A program made the translations under genes and the position numbers. The notes under the pieces are model-generated. The model saw only the letters and a list, made by a program, of their open reading frames with translations, was not told where the DNA came from and made no database searches. From Brachionus plicatilis (taxonomy: Eukaryota > Rotifera > Eurotatoria > Ploima > Brachionidae), in contig QEOQ01000658.1 of assembly GCA_010279815.1 (NCBI GenBank), positions 401,803 to 465,802 on the forward strand: a DNA stretch of 64,000 nt, given 5' to 3'. The number at the start of each line of letters is the position of its first letter. Position 1 is the first letter of the stretch. Below, one piece after another: positions 10,940 to 21,867 of the stretch.

Positions 10940-12162
10940 TATTCAAAATATAATATTTAAAATTGAGAGATAATTCTTTTTCCCACAAAAATAATAAAAA
11001 CAACCACAAATTATATAATGTAATAACAATAAAACAAAAATAATATTTGTCTAATTATTTTATTAAACTGTCACTAAAGAAGAAAAATAATAACAAAAAT
11101 AAAAACAATGTAACTATTTTATTTGAATTTTTTTAATTGAATCGTAACTTAATTATTAAAAAAAAATAAAAAACAGAATGCCGACTAATTTTAGTTTAGC
11201 TTTTTAGTCCAACCTTTTGGAGAGTAAAAACCTCGTTTTTTTAAATTTTTCTGTTACATTTCTCGCATTTTCTCTCATTTTCGGTAGTTTCTTGTGAACT
11301 ACCAGGCATTGTCTGACCACAATTCAATCGTTTACTTGTTGTCTCTTGTTCAAGTTTCAACGCTTATTAAAAATAATAATCTCTAAAACTCACTTTTTTC
11401 TTATTTAATTGATTTTGTTTGATATTATATAAATTTGTAAACAATTAACAATAAAGTGCAATTATATTAATTTAAGTTGGCAAAATAATTAATTTGTAAT
11501 CATTTTTTATTTCAGTTAAATAAATATTAAAATTGTGATAGGTATAGTATTTTGTATATTATAATTAGAGAAAATTTTATTAAAATTTAATAATATAATA
11601 GGATAATTTAATTATCGTCCTTTAAAATTTAAAGGTGAAAAAAATTCAATTTTTGTTATTTTTAACTAAAATTGGATCATAACAGCTCCGCTAAGGTCAT
11701 TTAAATTAATAAATAACCAATCAATCATGAATAAGCTAAAAAAGAACATGATTATTAAATATTAACAAATTTTTACGGTATAATAATCTTTTATCTAGGG
11801 CTACTATAAAAGTGCAAAAGTTATCTCTCTTGTTTCAAAAAATAAAGTTTTGAAAATGTTTTTTTTAAACAATAAAAAATCTGAAAAACAAGCTTATTTG
11901 AAAAATGATCTATTAAACTGAGCTTAAATTCATTATATTTAATTCTGATTAATTTCAGTAGGATTTTGATTGAAGTGAATAATTTTCAAATAAAAAATCT
12001 CATTCTTTTCTTCGCAAAAATTAAAAATTTTAAGAATGAACTTAAATATAAATACCTTTTCGAATTGTTTTAATACTAATACTGAAACCATGAATGATCT
12101 TAAAGCAATCGTACCTTGTTCTTGAGCTAATACATAATATTTATGTGAACATGAAGTTAATA
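10940..12162. other. Gene-free AT-rich stretch
   Basis: No gene or bounded element recognised. Confidence 0.45.
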
Positions 12163-12312
12163 TTCACAAATCCTTAATAGGATCAATCTTGGATAATTCT
12201 TTTTCTTGTTTAAATTCATTCTCAGAAACTAACATCAAAAAAATACAAATTATTCAAAATTCAGCAGTTTATTTTGAAGCCGAAATACAATACCCCTTCC
12301 AATATTATTAAC
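12163..12312 (+). pseudogene. LINE C-terminal fragment, interrupted
   Basis: About 90% identical to 16382-16540, which encodes the C-terminal part of a non-LTR reverse transcriptase. The match stops at about 12312-12318, where the MITE at 12313-12738 begins; the LINE does not resume after the MITE. Confidence 0.65.
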
Positions 12313-12738
12313 CAAGAGTTGTTTAAAAGTCCAAAAATAAATTCCAAGTCCGGACTGTAAAATTTTTTTCTTTTTAAAAAAAGTTTGGACTTGGACTTTT
12401 TTCTAGAATAAAATCTAATAAAATAAAATTCTACATGAACTTCGAGTCATGATTAACACAATTTATTATTTTAAAATAAAGTTCACGAAATTCAAAACTT
12501 TAGTGCTATCTGAATTCCACATTTTTGACTCTAAATTCGTAATATACGCCCTCGAAAACCCCATAAAAAATTTTTTTTGGGGGGTGCTAAAAATAAATTT
12601 TTTTCACCCAGGGTTCCAGAATATATTCATATTCATCTTGAAAAAAAATTAAAAAGTTTTTGGACTTTTGAAAAAAAAATTATAAAATGTTCGGACTTGG
12701 ACTTGACTTGAGACTTGTGACTTTTAAGCAACTCTGAA
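12313..12738 (+). mobile_element. hAT-type MITE (CAGAGTTG family), copy E
   Basis: Ends are CAAGAGTTGTTTAAAAGTCC on the left and GACTTTTAAGCAACTCTG on the right, inverted to each other. The interior holds CAAGTCCGGACT-type repeats and, at 12479-12620, a reversed piece of repeat family T. Flanks do not show a clean 8 bp duplication, so one side has been rearranged. Confidence 0.6.
12479..12620 (-). repeat. Dispersed repeat family T, copy 2
   Basis: The reverse complement matches about 213-365 (shared: CAAAACTTTAGTGCTATCTG and the ACCCTGGGT core). It lies inside the MITE at 12313-12738, so it was either captured or inserted there. Confidence 0.6.
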
Positions 12739-12884
12739 TTCGAGTCAGGTCATTTGACTTGACTTGAATTTTTTTTTCCTGAAATCAAGTCATTTCCATA
12801 ACTTTGACTTAAGAGTGGCCGCAATAATAACTACCTGCAACGGCAAAAAATTAATGTGGCTGCGATTTCTTAATTTCTACTAAT

Positions 12885-12942
12885 TTTTATATATAATATA
12901 TAATATATATATTATATACATATATTATATATTTTTCCAACA
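12885..12942. repeat. TA-rich simple repeat
   Basis: Alternating TATATAA/TATATAT units capable of cruciform formation. Confidence 0.8.
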
Positions 12943-13369
12943 TTTCTCCCCTAGGCCAAGATTTATTCAATATTCATTAAAAAATTAATTTTTGACAGAT
13001 TCTAATTTATGCTTTATTAGCCTTTACAACTGGGTGAAGTTACCTGCTTGATAAATTTTTTTTATTTTTTGGTTATTTCATTTGATCAACTTTTAATAAA
13101 AAACAAACTATAAAATCTTTTAAATCATTTCATGTCATAACTTGTGATGCACTCTTTTAAAAGATAATCAATGTTCATATGTTTTGACCAACAATCATTA
13201 ATCAGAATTGTTTAAAAAAATTATCTATTAACTTCAAATTAAATAATTAAGTATCTTATGAAAGTTCAAAAAACTATTTTTAAATATACTTAAAAATAGT
13301 TTTTAAGTATAAAATAGTTAATAAGTATATATACTTATTATATATTTAATTATAAGTCATAAATTTGAT

Positions 13370-13770
13370 TGCAAAAGCTTTGTAGGTTTTGTGAATTTCA
13401 AATACAAATTGAACAAAAATTCTTCATTTTTTGCTAAATTAAAATTAGAGTTGATAAAAAATATTAGAAAAAATACTGCAACATAGTACAAAATACTTTG
13501 TTGTACCTTCTTTTCCTTAAATAATTTTCCTCATCTATAAAAGACAAAAAAAAATAGTCAATTTAAATAGATTATTTATTTGATTTACTATAAAAAAATA
13601 AAATAAAATTCTTTTTGTTATCTAAAAAAGGAGCAACAAAGTATGTTGCACTATGTTGCAGTAATTTTTTTAATATTTCTTATTAACTTTAATTTTAATT
13701 TAGCAAAAAATGAAGAATTTTTGTTCAATTTGTATTTGAAATTCACAACACCAATTTTGTCAATATTCAA
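13370..13770. mobile_element. Palindromic MITE downstream of RAB18
   Basis: The left arm (about 13390-13507) and right arm (about 13629-13755) are reverse complements over more than 100 bp. They include GAATTTCAAATACAAATTG and CTGCAACATAGT on one arm and their complements on the other. The right arm together with the RAB18 3' region was copied to 25350-25794. Confidence 0.65.
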
Positions 13771-13909
13771 AAATCCAAAAATTTTATTAATTTAGAAAGA
13801 TTTATTTTAACTCGCGAAAAAATTAAGAAAAAAAAATTGAAAAAATTATTAAATTCAATGAATTTTCTTGATAAAATAAAAATCTATACATGTTTGAAGT
13901 AATTTTTTG

Positions 13910-14512
13910 TTAACAATAACCACAATTTGCAGCTTGATCAGACGGAGTTTTGTTTCCAACATTTAAACCATTTGATCTATTCTCCCATAGGCCTGGAGTC
14001 TGAAGAATTTTCTCGACCAATTCATCGAAAGCAATTTCAACACCTTCTTTAGTCTTTGCGCTTGCTTCTATAAAGAGCATCGAATGCTTTCTGGCGAATT
14101 TTAGGCCTTCTTCTTTGGTGACTTCCCGATTCGATTTGTCTATCTTGTTGCCAATCAACATTTTTACTATGTCTGGCTTGTTGGCAAAAGTTTCAAGCTC
14201 ATTCAACCAATTGTCTAGTTTAGTGAACGTCTCCCGACATGATACATCATAAACGAGAATAGCACCTTGGGCTCCACGGTAATAGCTTGGTGTAAGTGTT
14301 CTGAACCGTTCTTGGCCTGCTGTATCCCAAATGGCTAATTTTGTTTTGTTGCCTTCTATGGTCAGAGTCTTCACTTTGAAATCAACTCCTATGGTTGCTG
14401 AAAGCTGTGGATCAAACAAATCATCAGTGAATCTGAGCAAGATGGAAGATTTTCCCACTCCACTTTCTCCAATTATTAATATTTTCAATGTAGTTAATAT
14501 ATCATCATCCAT
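13910..14512 (-). CDS. RAB18: Rab18 small GTPase
   Basis: Complete intronless 200-residue Rab GTPase, closest by recall to Rab18, which acts on lipid droplets and ER membranes. Nucleotide-binding motifs are all present: GESGVGKS at 15-22, switch I threonine T40 before IGVDF, WDTAGQE at 62-68, NKID at 122-125 and EASAK at 149-153. The Rab18-type N-terminus DDILTTLKILIIGESGVG is clear. The C-terminus is NCGYC, a CaaX-like tail with cysteines at -4 and -1; vertebrate Rab18 also ends in a single CaaX-type box. A poly(A) signal (AATAAA on the minus strand, 13801-13806) lies about 100 bp after the stop. Lack of introns in an otherwise intact gene could be lineage-typical or reflect an old retrocopy. 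Its last codons and 3' flank were duplicated to 25350-26330. Confidence 0.95.
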   Translation of the reverse strand: MDDDILTTLKILIIGESGVGKSSILLRFTDDLFDPQLSATIGVDFKVKTLTIEGNKTKLAIWDTAGQERFRTLTPSYYRGAQGAILVYDVSCRETFTKLDNWLNELETFANKPDIVKMLIGNKIDKSNREVTKEEGLKFARKHSMLFIEASAKTKEGVEIAFDELVEKILQTPGLWENRSNGLNVGNKTPSDQAANCGYC

Positions 14513-15119
14513 TATTAAAAAAAATAGAATATAAAATTTATCTCTTTTAAAATCAACTTGAATAGAAAGCGATTTAATTGTGAAATATAATTTGCGAATA
14601 TTTTTTTTTTATTATAAAATCGAAATAATTTATGAGAAATTAAAAAATTTAATGCTATTCTTTGAAATTTTAATTTCCAATTCTTTTTTTGGCCAATCTT
14701 AACAAATGTTTAAATTTTCAAAATCGATTATTTATTAAAATTGATGTACCAGTTTTTAGATTTAAACAAATTTCAAAGGTTTATACTCAATAAAATTTTT
14801 TATAGAAAAAAAACTCATTTTTAGTAATATTAAAACAGTCAGAATTAAAGTTAAATCTAGATAATTGTTCCAAAATTTTAAGTCAAATGTTTTTTTTTTG
14901 AAATGAAAATTTTTGCACAAATTCTATAGATTTAGAAGCTTTTTTAAAAATGAAATAAATCAGGTTCAAAATTGTTTAAATCAGAATAATTTTTAGCTTT
15001 TTTTTATATTTTCAAAAATATTTTTTTAATAAAATTCAACTGAGTTAAGAAAAAAGCACGGTACAAATTTAGAGCCTAAATTTAATAAAAACAAAATATT
15101 ATATGGTCAGGAAAATTAT
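14513..15119. other. Upstream region of RAB18, nothing recognised
   Basis: AT-rich; no clear core-promoter motif and no coding-like frame. Confidence 0.4.
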
Positions 15120-15620
15120 GTTTATTTAATCAGTAAATATACTTCAGTAAATTAATTAAAAAGAAATAGCAAAAATATTTATTTATTCAGTAAATTTATT
15201 GAATTTTAGTTAACTGACAATAAAATTACTGTTTGATGTCACGATTTCTTCAGCATCAACCTCAGTATTATAGCTACGATAATCACTTATGCGCTGCTCA
15301 GATGATGTCGTAACTGAGATAGGATTCTAAAATGCAAATAAATAAGTAAACTGAGACTTTGATGCATATATCAAAATCTGACTTTCTTACTCTTTTATAT
15401 GCATCTTCAGTGCAAGAAATGAAAACTTTGACAACTATTTCACTGTTTTATTATTACCGATTTTATTAATTAATTTGCTGAATTAATTGTAATTATTATT
15501 TGTTAAAAATAATTTTGCTGAAAATAATTTTCTGAATAAAATTAACTTATGGGATAATCATTTTTACTGAATAAAATATTATGTTTACTGATAATTTCTA
15601 TTATTTTTACTGAAGCGATA
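15120..15620 (-). mobile_element. TIR-flanked segment holding two exon-like pieces
   Basis: The outer parts (15120-15235 and 15470-15620) carry repeated CAGTAAA motifs in opposite orientation, like the arms of a non-autonomous DNA element. Between them are two exon-like segments on the minus strand, at about 15391-15436 and 15210-15326. Together these suggest capture of host gene fragments by an element. The alternative is the 3' end of a genuine gene whose other exons were lost or lie beyond recognition. Confidence 0.35.
15210..15326 (-). pseudogene. Terminal-exon-like piece (38 codons and stop)
   Basis: Directly after a TTTTAG acceptor the frame reads NPISVTTSSEQRISDYRSYN, then TEVDAEEIVTSNSN and ends in TAA. 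The upstream piece at 15391-15436 (VKVFISCTEDAYKR) is followed by the donor GTAAGA and joins in phase. Composition and codon use are those of a real gene, but the protein is not recognised. Confidence 0.4.
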
Positions 15621-16374
15621 ATCATATGCCTTTAATATATTAGTAATATTCATAAAAAATCATCGTTTTTGGTTACAATTTTATTATCAATATTTATTGG
15701 TCCTATTTGGAAAACTCTTTCTCTAATTTTTTAAATTGGAAAATTTTATTCAATATTGAGTGCTAATTTAAATCTTTTTTGTCCTGAAATAAAATATGTT
15801 TTTTGACCACCGTTATTGTATAAATTTGTGAAATTACTTTTGAATATTATAAAGTCTTTCAGTCTTGGATCCCATGATTGTTTTAAAATATGGAAAATGG
15901 ATAATTATCCAAAGTAAACAATGATTTACATTATTTATTATGCATTTATTTATTTAAATGAGTTGGGTATCATAAACATTAAATTGGAGAGTAAAATAAA
16001 ATAAAATCGTAGAAAAAATTCTAAATAATAGATTTAATTGATGAAAATAAAAGTATTAAGGTGAATTTTAATTTGAAAAAAAAAATAAAACTGAAATAAA
16101 ATAAAACTCAACTGAGCTCGATCAATTTTTTATTTATTTCGAAAATTAGTATGGGAACATCCCGAACGGCATGATAACTTCTGTTCAGTCCCCTTGTTAA
16201 ATTTCAATTGTCAATATTTTACAAAATTACGTATAAAGATAAAAAAAGGAAAAGGGAAGAAAAGAAAAAAATTAAAAATTTGTTCGAATGGTGTGATATT
16301 ATATCTTAATATCATATCTTAATAAAATATCTCTCAAATAGAAAATGGACTCTAAAACTCAAATACACTAGGTA

Positions 16375-16790
16375 ATCTTTACAAATCCTTAATAGGATCA
16401 ATCTTGGATTATTCTTTTTCTTGTTTAAATTCATTCTCAGAAACTTATATCAAAAAATACAAATTATTCAAAATTCAGCAGTTCGATTTATTTTGAAGCC
16501 GAAATACGATACCCCTTCTAATATTAAAAATCAAGAGACCTTCAATAAACTAAATCTACTAACAGTTTCAAATCGAATTTTCGAGTTGAGTGAGAGATAT
16601 GTCTGGGCAAAATTGAGTCATTCTTTTCCACTGGTCATCAACCTCGTGGAAGAATATAGAAAAGGTTTCAAATCAAGATATATCGAATATCCAAATCCAT
16701 TGTGTAATTTTTACCTAGTAATTTCTTCTTTTTTTCCTGAAATTTTTTATTCTGAAGTCACTAGACTGGGCTTAAAAATTTTTTACTGAC
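16375..16790 (+). pseudogene. LINE reverse-transcriptase C-terminal fragment
   Basis: The frame from 16421 to 16789 has QKIQIIQNSAVRFILKPKY and LTVSNRIFELSERYVWAK, which match the thumb/C-terminal segment of CR1/Jockey-like LINE polymerases (Q-N-x-A-x-R then an R-x-x-x-L). It is 5'-truncated. The end passes into AAGTC-rich hAT MITE debris up to about 16850, whose right end reads CTCAAGTCTG. Another copy is at 12163-12312. Confidence 0.7.
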
Positions 16791-17084
16791 TTGAATTTGA
16801 AAAAACTTTAAAATGACTTTTTTTTCTGACTTTTACTCAAGTCTGGCGTATACCTGGGTTAGGGAATTTGATTCAGCAAAAATAACGATCGTAATTTCTT
16901 AAAAATTTTTAGTTTTTATAAATACTTGCTCTGATAAAGTGAAACGAGAATTTTAAAAGTTAAACACTAGAAAAATTATAAATATTGAATAATTGACAAT
17001 TTTAATAATTGAATAGTTGAAAAATTATAAGAATCTTAGATGGTTCATTTTTCTAAAGATTTCTCAATATTCCTGTAGCTTTTA

Positions 17085-17214
17085 CGTTATTACCCTCGGG
17101 ACAGTCTACCCGATCTTCCAGTTAGACGTATTGGAGCATGTTCTTTTGCTCCTTCTTAACTTAAACACTCATGGTTAACTTTACAGGGATAAAGTGACAA
17201 AGATGTCGCTATAT
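17085..17214. other. GC-richer block of unknown origin
   Basis: This block is markedly richer in G and C than its surroundings (for example CCCTCGGGACAGTCTACCCG). No frame is open throughout and no RNA gene fold was recognised. The hAT derivative at 17223-17750 is inserted at its right edge and the unit seems to continue with CTAGTGGGAATT. Probably a relic of a gene or retroelement. Confidence 0.3.
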
Positions 17215-17222
17215 AACAATTC

Positions 17223-17750
17223 CAGACTTGTACAAAAGTCACGAAAAAAAGTCTCAAAAAGTCATTAAAAAGTCAAAGTCTTGTCTTTGACTTGTTGGAA
17301 AAAAATTTAAAAAGTACAAGTCTTGACTTTGACTTTGACCGATTTATGTATTTTGGTTTTAAAATATTTATCAATTCCAGCATCATCAGGTCCAATTGAG
17401 CGAACATTTTCATATGCTGGCTATATAAACAGACCACATAGATCAAGAATGACAGTAAAAAATTTAGAAAATACAACACTTTTGTGGTGTAATTTTGATC
17501 TTTTAAAGATTCAAATTAAAACTAAATATTTTTTAAATAAAAGTTATCTTTAAGTTAAATAAAAAATTCCTAAAATTCTTAATTACTTTATTTTAATAAA
17601 ATATATGAAATGAAAATATTTTTTTTTTAATAATATTTCTTAATCAATAATTAGTATCTTTAAATAAATTTATAAAAGCTTTAAAGTTACAAAGTCAAGA
17701 CTTGTACTTTTTAAATTTTTTCCAAGACTTGTGACTTTTAAACGACACTG
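17223..17750 (+). mobile_element. hAT deletion derivative with transposase C-terminus (J1)
   Basis: Ends CAGACTTGTACAAAAGTCAC and GTGACTTTTAAACGACACTG are inverted repeats, flanked by an exact 8 bp duplication AACAATTC (17215-17222 and 17751-17758). Between AAGTC-rich subterminal zones, 17350-17500 encodes part of the hATC dimerisation domain: SIPASSGPIERTFSYAGYIN followed by RPHRSRMTVKNLENTTLL. The rest of the transposase is missing, so it is non-autonomous. It links the short CAGAGTTG/CAGACTTG MITEs to a hAT parent. Confidence 0.88.
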
Positions 17751-17758
17751 AACAATTC

Positions 17759-18824
17759 CTAGTGGGAATTTTAATATTTATAATAAGGTCTTTTAATTTA
17801 AAAGATAAGAATATTTCTGAATTTATAAACGTTTGTTAAAATAATTCTAACATAAATACTAATTAACTAGTATTTCAGGACATATACCCTGAAAACTTAA
17901 TGGAAATTGACGGTGGTGTATTCAATCATAAAAAAATTCCATTAAATCATCAAAATCATTATAAAAAACAAAGTTGATGGAGTCCACACTTTTTAAAAAA
18001 TTGATTTTGGTGATTTTAAGATTTAAATGCTCCGTCTATATTCAAGAGAAACTCTTCTTCTTTGTTCGAGATGATGCACTTGCTGTATAAATTTCATTTA
18101 AATTAAAAAAAATTAAATACAATTTAAAATTTAAGAAAATTTTAAATTAAGTGCAACGCTAAAAATAAGGTACTTTAAACACTGCTTTTTTAATTAAAAC
18201 TCTTTTATTAACGCAGGCTTTTAGAAAAGGGCGGATTAAAACCGCAAGCATTTTTTAATTAAAAAATTTAAAATGGCTAGGTCGATGTCAGTCCATGCAC
18301 ACCATATATGGAAATTAGGGTTTTAACCCACGCATCCTTATTCAAGGGTCAAGTTCCAGAAACCAAAAATCTCATTAAAAATTATTATGCATTGGAGTAA
18401 GAAAAATATCACTGAGATGAAACTAATGAAAAGATGGAAGTAAATGTTGAATTTAATATTAATTGTAATTATCAAGAATCTTTATTTTGATCAGTTTCTT
18501 TATTTTCTATATTGAATATTTAGTCAAAAAATATAGAAATATAAAAATTAAAATTAAAATTAAATACAATTAATAAGACGTGTTTAATAATGGTCTAACG
18601 TATGGTGAAGTTTTAAAAGCTTATTTTTCTGGAAAACCAGAAGAAACAGGAGCTTAACACTTAAGAATTTCGAATTCATTACTCTAAAGGTTTATTTTTT
18701 GAAAAATATTAAAATTTAAAAAAATCTAAAGTTCATGAGACTTTATTTATATAAAATAAAGTTCAAATTCAAAAAAGTAAAACTATAGATTTGTTCAGAA
18801 TTTTTATTTAAAAACAAAAAATTG
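17759..18824. other. Gene-free AT-rich stretch
   Basis: No gene recognised; 18230-18360 is somewhat less AT-rich but has no long open frame. Confidence 0.4.
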
Positions 18825-19085
18825 TTCTCTAGTGACCCCTGGGACTATAAATGATTCAAGTGAAAAAAAGCGTTGTTTTTGGCTGTTTTTAAATTAAAAA
18901 AATTGACATATTCTTTTTTTAAAATAAAAATATACACTAGAGTGTAGAAAATTTTATTCTCTTTCAGAATATATAAGATTTAAAAAATATCCAAATTTTA
19001 TCATTGAAAACCTGGGTCTAAAATAACTCCAACTTTTTAAAGGGTTAAATTTTTTTAGACCCTTAGGAAAAAATATTTTTTTGTT
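18825..19085 (+). repeat. Dispersed repeat family T, copy 3
   Basis: Similar along its length to 5-220 in the same orientation (GACCCCTGGGACTAT, GAAAATTTTATTCTCTTTCAG, AACTTTTTAAAGG). Diverged and without coding capacity. Confidence 0.55.
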
Positions 19086-19507
19086 GAGACATCCTAAAAA
19101 AAATGAAATTTAGATTTTCAAAAAATTTAATTTTATTTTATAATTTAATTTAATTAAAAAAGCACAAACCTTTAGGACAATAAACCATTAAAAAATTAAA
19201 CTCATTAGTAAATCATAAAAAAAGTTTTTTTCCTAATAGAAAAAAATCCAATTTTATTTCAAATTCTAATTAACTAAATACATTTTCAGTATTTTTTAAG
19301 AAGCAGAATAATTAGAAAAATAAAAGAGCAAAAAAATTTATTTATAAAGGGAGTCTTGGTTTCTATGGAAACAAAAAAATTTTATAATTTAGCTTTTTTA
19401 GTTTATTCAACTTTTCCATTTCGTTTTAAAAAAAAAAAAACCCTAAACGAAAATAATCTACACACAATTTTTGACTGTTCATTTGTCGACCACTAACTTT
19501 TGCAAAA

Positions 19508-21019
19508 ATGGTAAGTCCTCTAACTTCTATTTAATTTCTATTCTAAATGGCCAATCTGCCATGTTATTAGCCACCCAAAGGAAAGAAAGGTAAGAAAGGA
19601 AAAAACAAAAAGAACACTCCGACGGTCATCGAAGGAATATCGACCGAGGAGATGAGCAAAGAACAACTGGAACAGCACATAGTGAGCATTCGCGAAGAAC
19701 TGGACAGAGAGCGAGAGGAACGCAACTATTTTCAATTGGAAAGAGACAAAATCAACACCTTTTGGGAGATCACCAAGCGGCAACTGGAAGAAAAAAAAGC
19801 CGAGCTGAGAAATAAAGACCGCGAAATGGAGGACAGCGAAGAACGGCACCAAGTTGAAATAAAAGTCATGAAGCAAAAGGTGAAGCATTTACTTTACGAA
19901 CATCAGAACAATCTGGCTCAGCTAAAGTCAGAGGCCCAGCTAGAACTCAAGGTGAATAGTGAGCTTAACGAAGAGGGCCAAATGGACCTGAGGAACGAGA
20001 AACGCCAGCTGAAAATATCCGTAAAAGAACAAGAGCTGGCTCATGAGGATGTGATTAGAAACTTGAAGAAAAGTCATGATGCTTTTGTTACCCATTTGCG
20101 CGACCAATTTCAAAATCAGGCCAAAGAAATTGAGGAAAAGTACGAAAAAAAGCTGAAGCAACTGCGCGACGAGCTTGACATTAGACGAAAAACCGAAATA
20201 CATGAAATAGAAGAGAGGAAAAACAAGCAAATAAACAAACTGATGGCCGATCATGAAAAAGCTTTTAGTGACATAAAAAATTATTACAATGACATAACAT
20301 TGAATAATTTGTCTTTGATTAACACGCTAAAAACCGAGATAGAAGAGGTGAAAAAGCAGCGCGAAAAGATCGAGAAGCAAATGTCGGAGGTGCAGGCCGA
20401 AAACAAGAGAATGGCCGAGCCATTAAAAAAGGCCGAGGAAAGAGTGGCTGATTTGGAGCGTCAATTGTTTTCCTATGAAAAAGACAAGGCCCTTCTTGCT
20501 TCGACCAAAGCGAGACTCAAAGATTCCGAAGACCAGTACACCAAACTAGGCTGGGAACACGAAGTGTTGACACAAAGGTTCGAAGGAACAGTGAAGGAAC
20601 GCGATGAATTGTACAAGAAGTTTGTCAAGGCCATCCATGATGTGCAGCAAAAAAGCAATCTTAAGAATTTGTTGCTGGAGAAAAAACTTGGTGCTTTGGG
20701 TGACACTTTGGAAAAGAAAGAAGCCCAGCTGAACGAAGTGCTTACTGCGTCCAATTTGGATCCATCTGCGCTGACTGTAGTGACCAGAAAGTTGGAGGAC
20801 GTATTGGATTCGAAAAATAGCGCTATCAAAGACTTACAATACGAATTGGCTCGAGTGTGCAAGGCTCACAACGATTTACTCAGAACTTACGAGGCCAAAT
20901 TGGCCCAATTTGGCATACCTGTTGAAGAAATGGGTTTTAAGCCTTTGGAAAGCACAATTGGCGGCAATCAGCAACAATTGGGTAAAGGTGTATCTGGTCT
21001 TGTTTCGGCGCCCACATAA
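19508..21019 (+). CDS. GAS8: GAS8 / DRC4, dynein regulatory complex subunit
   Basis: Product is the nexin-dynein regulatory complex subunit 4 of motile cilia, a microtubule-associated coiled-coil protein of 483 residues, close to the human length. The coding exon 1 is only the ATG (19508-19510), followed by the donor GTAAGT. The 60 bp intron (19511-19570) ends TTATTAG, and exon 2 is 19571-21019. The joined N-terminus is a lysine-rich [14 protein letters not shown] tail, as in GAS8 proteins. Hallmarks follow: [64 protein letters not shown], and near the end [21 protein letters not shown]. Almost the whole protein is coiled coil. Poly(A) signal at 21081-21086. It shows that the organism has motile cilia, which argues against nematodes. 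Confidence 0.96.
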
Positions 21020-21080
21020 ACGAAAAAAAAGCTAACACAAGTTTTTAATTTGTCTAATTTTTGCCTTCATATAAATATTA

Positions 21081-21086
21081 AATAAA
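21081..21086 (+). terminator. Poly(A) signal of GAS8
   Basis: AATAAA about 60 bp after the stop codon. Confidence 0.65.
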
Positions 21087-21343
21087 AGTTTTCTAATTTA
21101 TTTTTTGTGTTTGCATTTTTGTCTAATTTTTGGCATCAAAAATTTATTGATTATACAACTGCGTTATCTGGTAGTTTCAATAAATTATGTGTTGACGATT
21201 TTTATTATTTTCTAATTAAATTTTAAAATTTTTTAAAATAAAATTAGGAAAAAAAACACTGTTAAATTTTTTACAGTTATTTTGGCTTTAAATAAATAAA
21301 TTTCATAATTTTTTTTTTTAATTTTAATATTAAAATGTTTTTT

Positions 21344-21867
21344 CGGGTCTTGCCTAAAATGTGAACTTTATGTTCACCAAATTTTTGTTCACAAATTTTG
21401 TGACGAAAGTATTTCACATAAAATAAAAAATGTTCACCAAATTTTTAATTTAAAATTAAGACAAAATTGAATTCAGAAGTGGATCCAAATGAGTTTATTG
21501 AAAACAATCAAAATAATTTAAAAGATTTTGATGAAAATGAGACCGTCGAGAGTGAAAATGATAAGACCGATTCGGTTACTTTGGTTAAATCAAAATCTGA
21601 TGATTTGCAACAAAATGACCAGGATAGCGATGCTGAGTCAAGTTTGGGTGAAAAATTACTTACAATTGATGAGAAATTATGATTAAAAATCTAAATGCTG
21701 AATCATAATCAAAATCATAATATAAATCTAAATCTTAAATCTTTAAATTTAATTTGGTCACAAAATTTGTGAACAAAAATTTGGTGAACATAAAGTTCAG
21801 ATTTTAGGCAAGATACTCATGGTCACATTTTTTGGTGAAGTTCTGTTCACATTTTAGACAAGACCCG
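21344..21867 (+). mobile_element. DNA transposon derivative with GTGAAC/GTTCAC ends (K)
   Basis: Ends CGGGTCTTGCCTAAAATGTG and its inverted copy (CATTTTAGACAAGACCCG) bound the element. Both flanks are T-runs, so the duplication cannot be measured. Subterminal GTTCACCAAATTTTTGTTCAC repeats face each other on both sides. Between them about 21467-21682 is an acidic open frame (EVDPNEFIENNQNN start, SSLGEKLLTIDEKL end) without an ATG, possibly a transposase exon remnant. Superfamily not assigned. Confidence 0.7.

Noticed and set aside
17085..17214. rRNA or mitochondrial insert
   Set aside because: GC-richer, but no recognisable rRNA helix or mitochondrial protein; left unassigned.
20473..20862. 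129-codon open frame on the strand opposite GAS8
   Set aside because: It lies fully antisense to the conserved GAS8 coding exon and its sequence is a by-product of that gene's codons.
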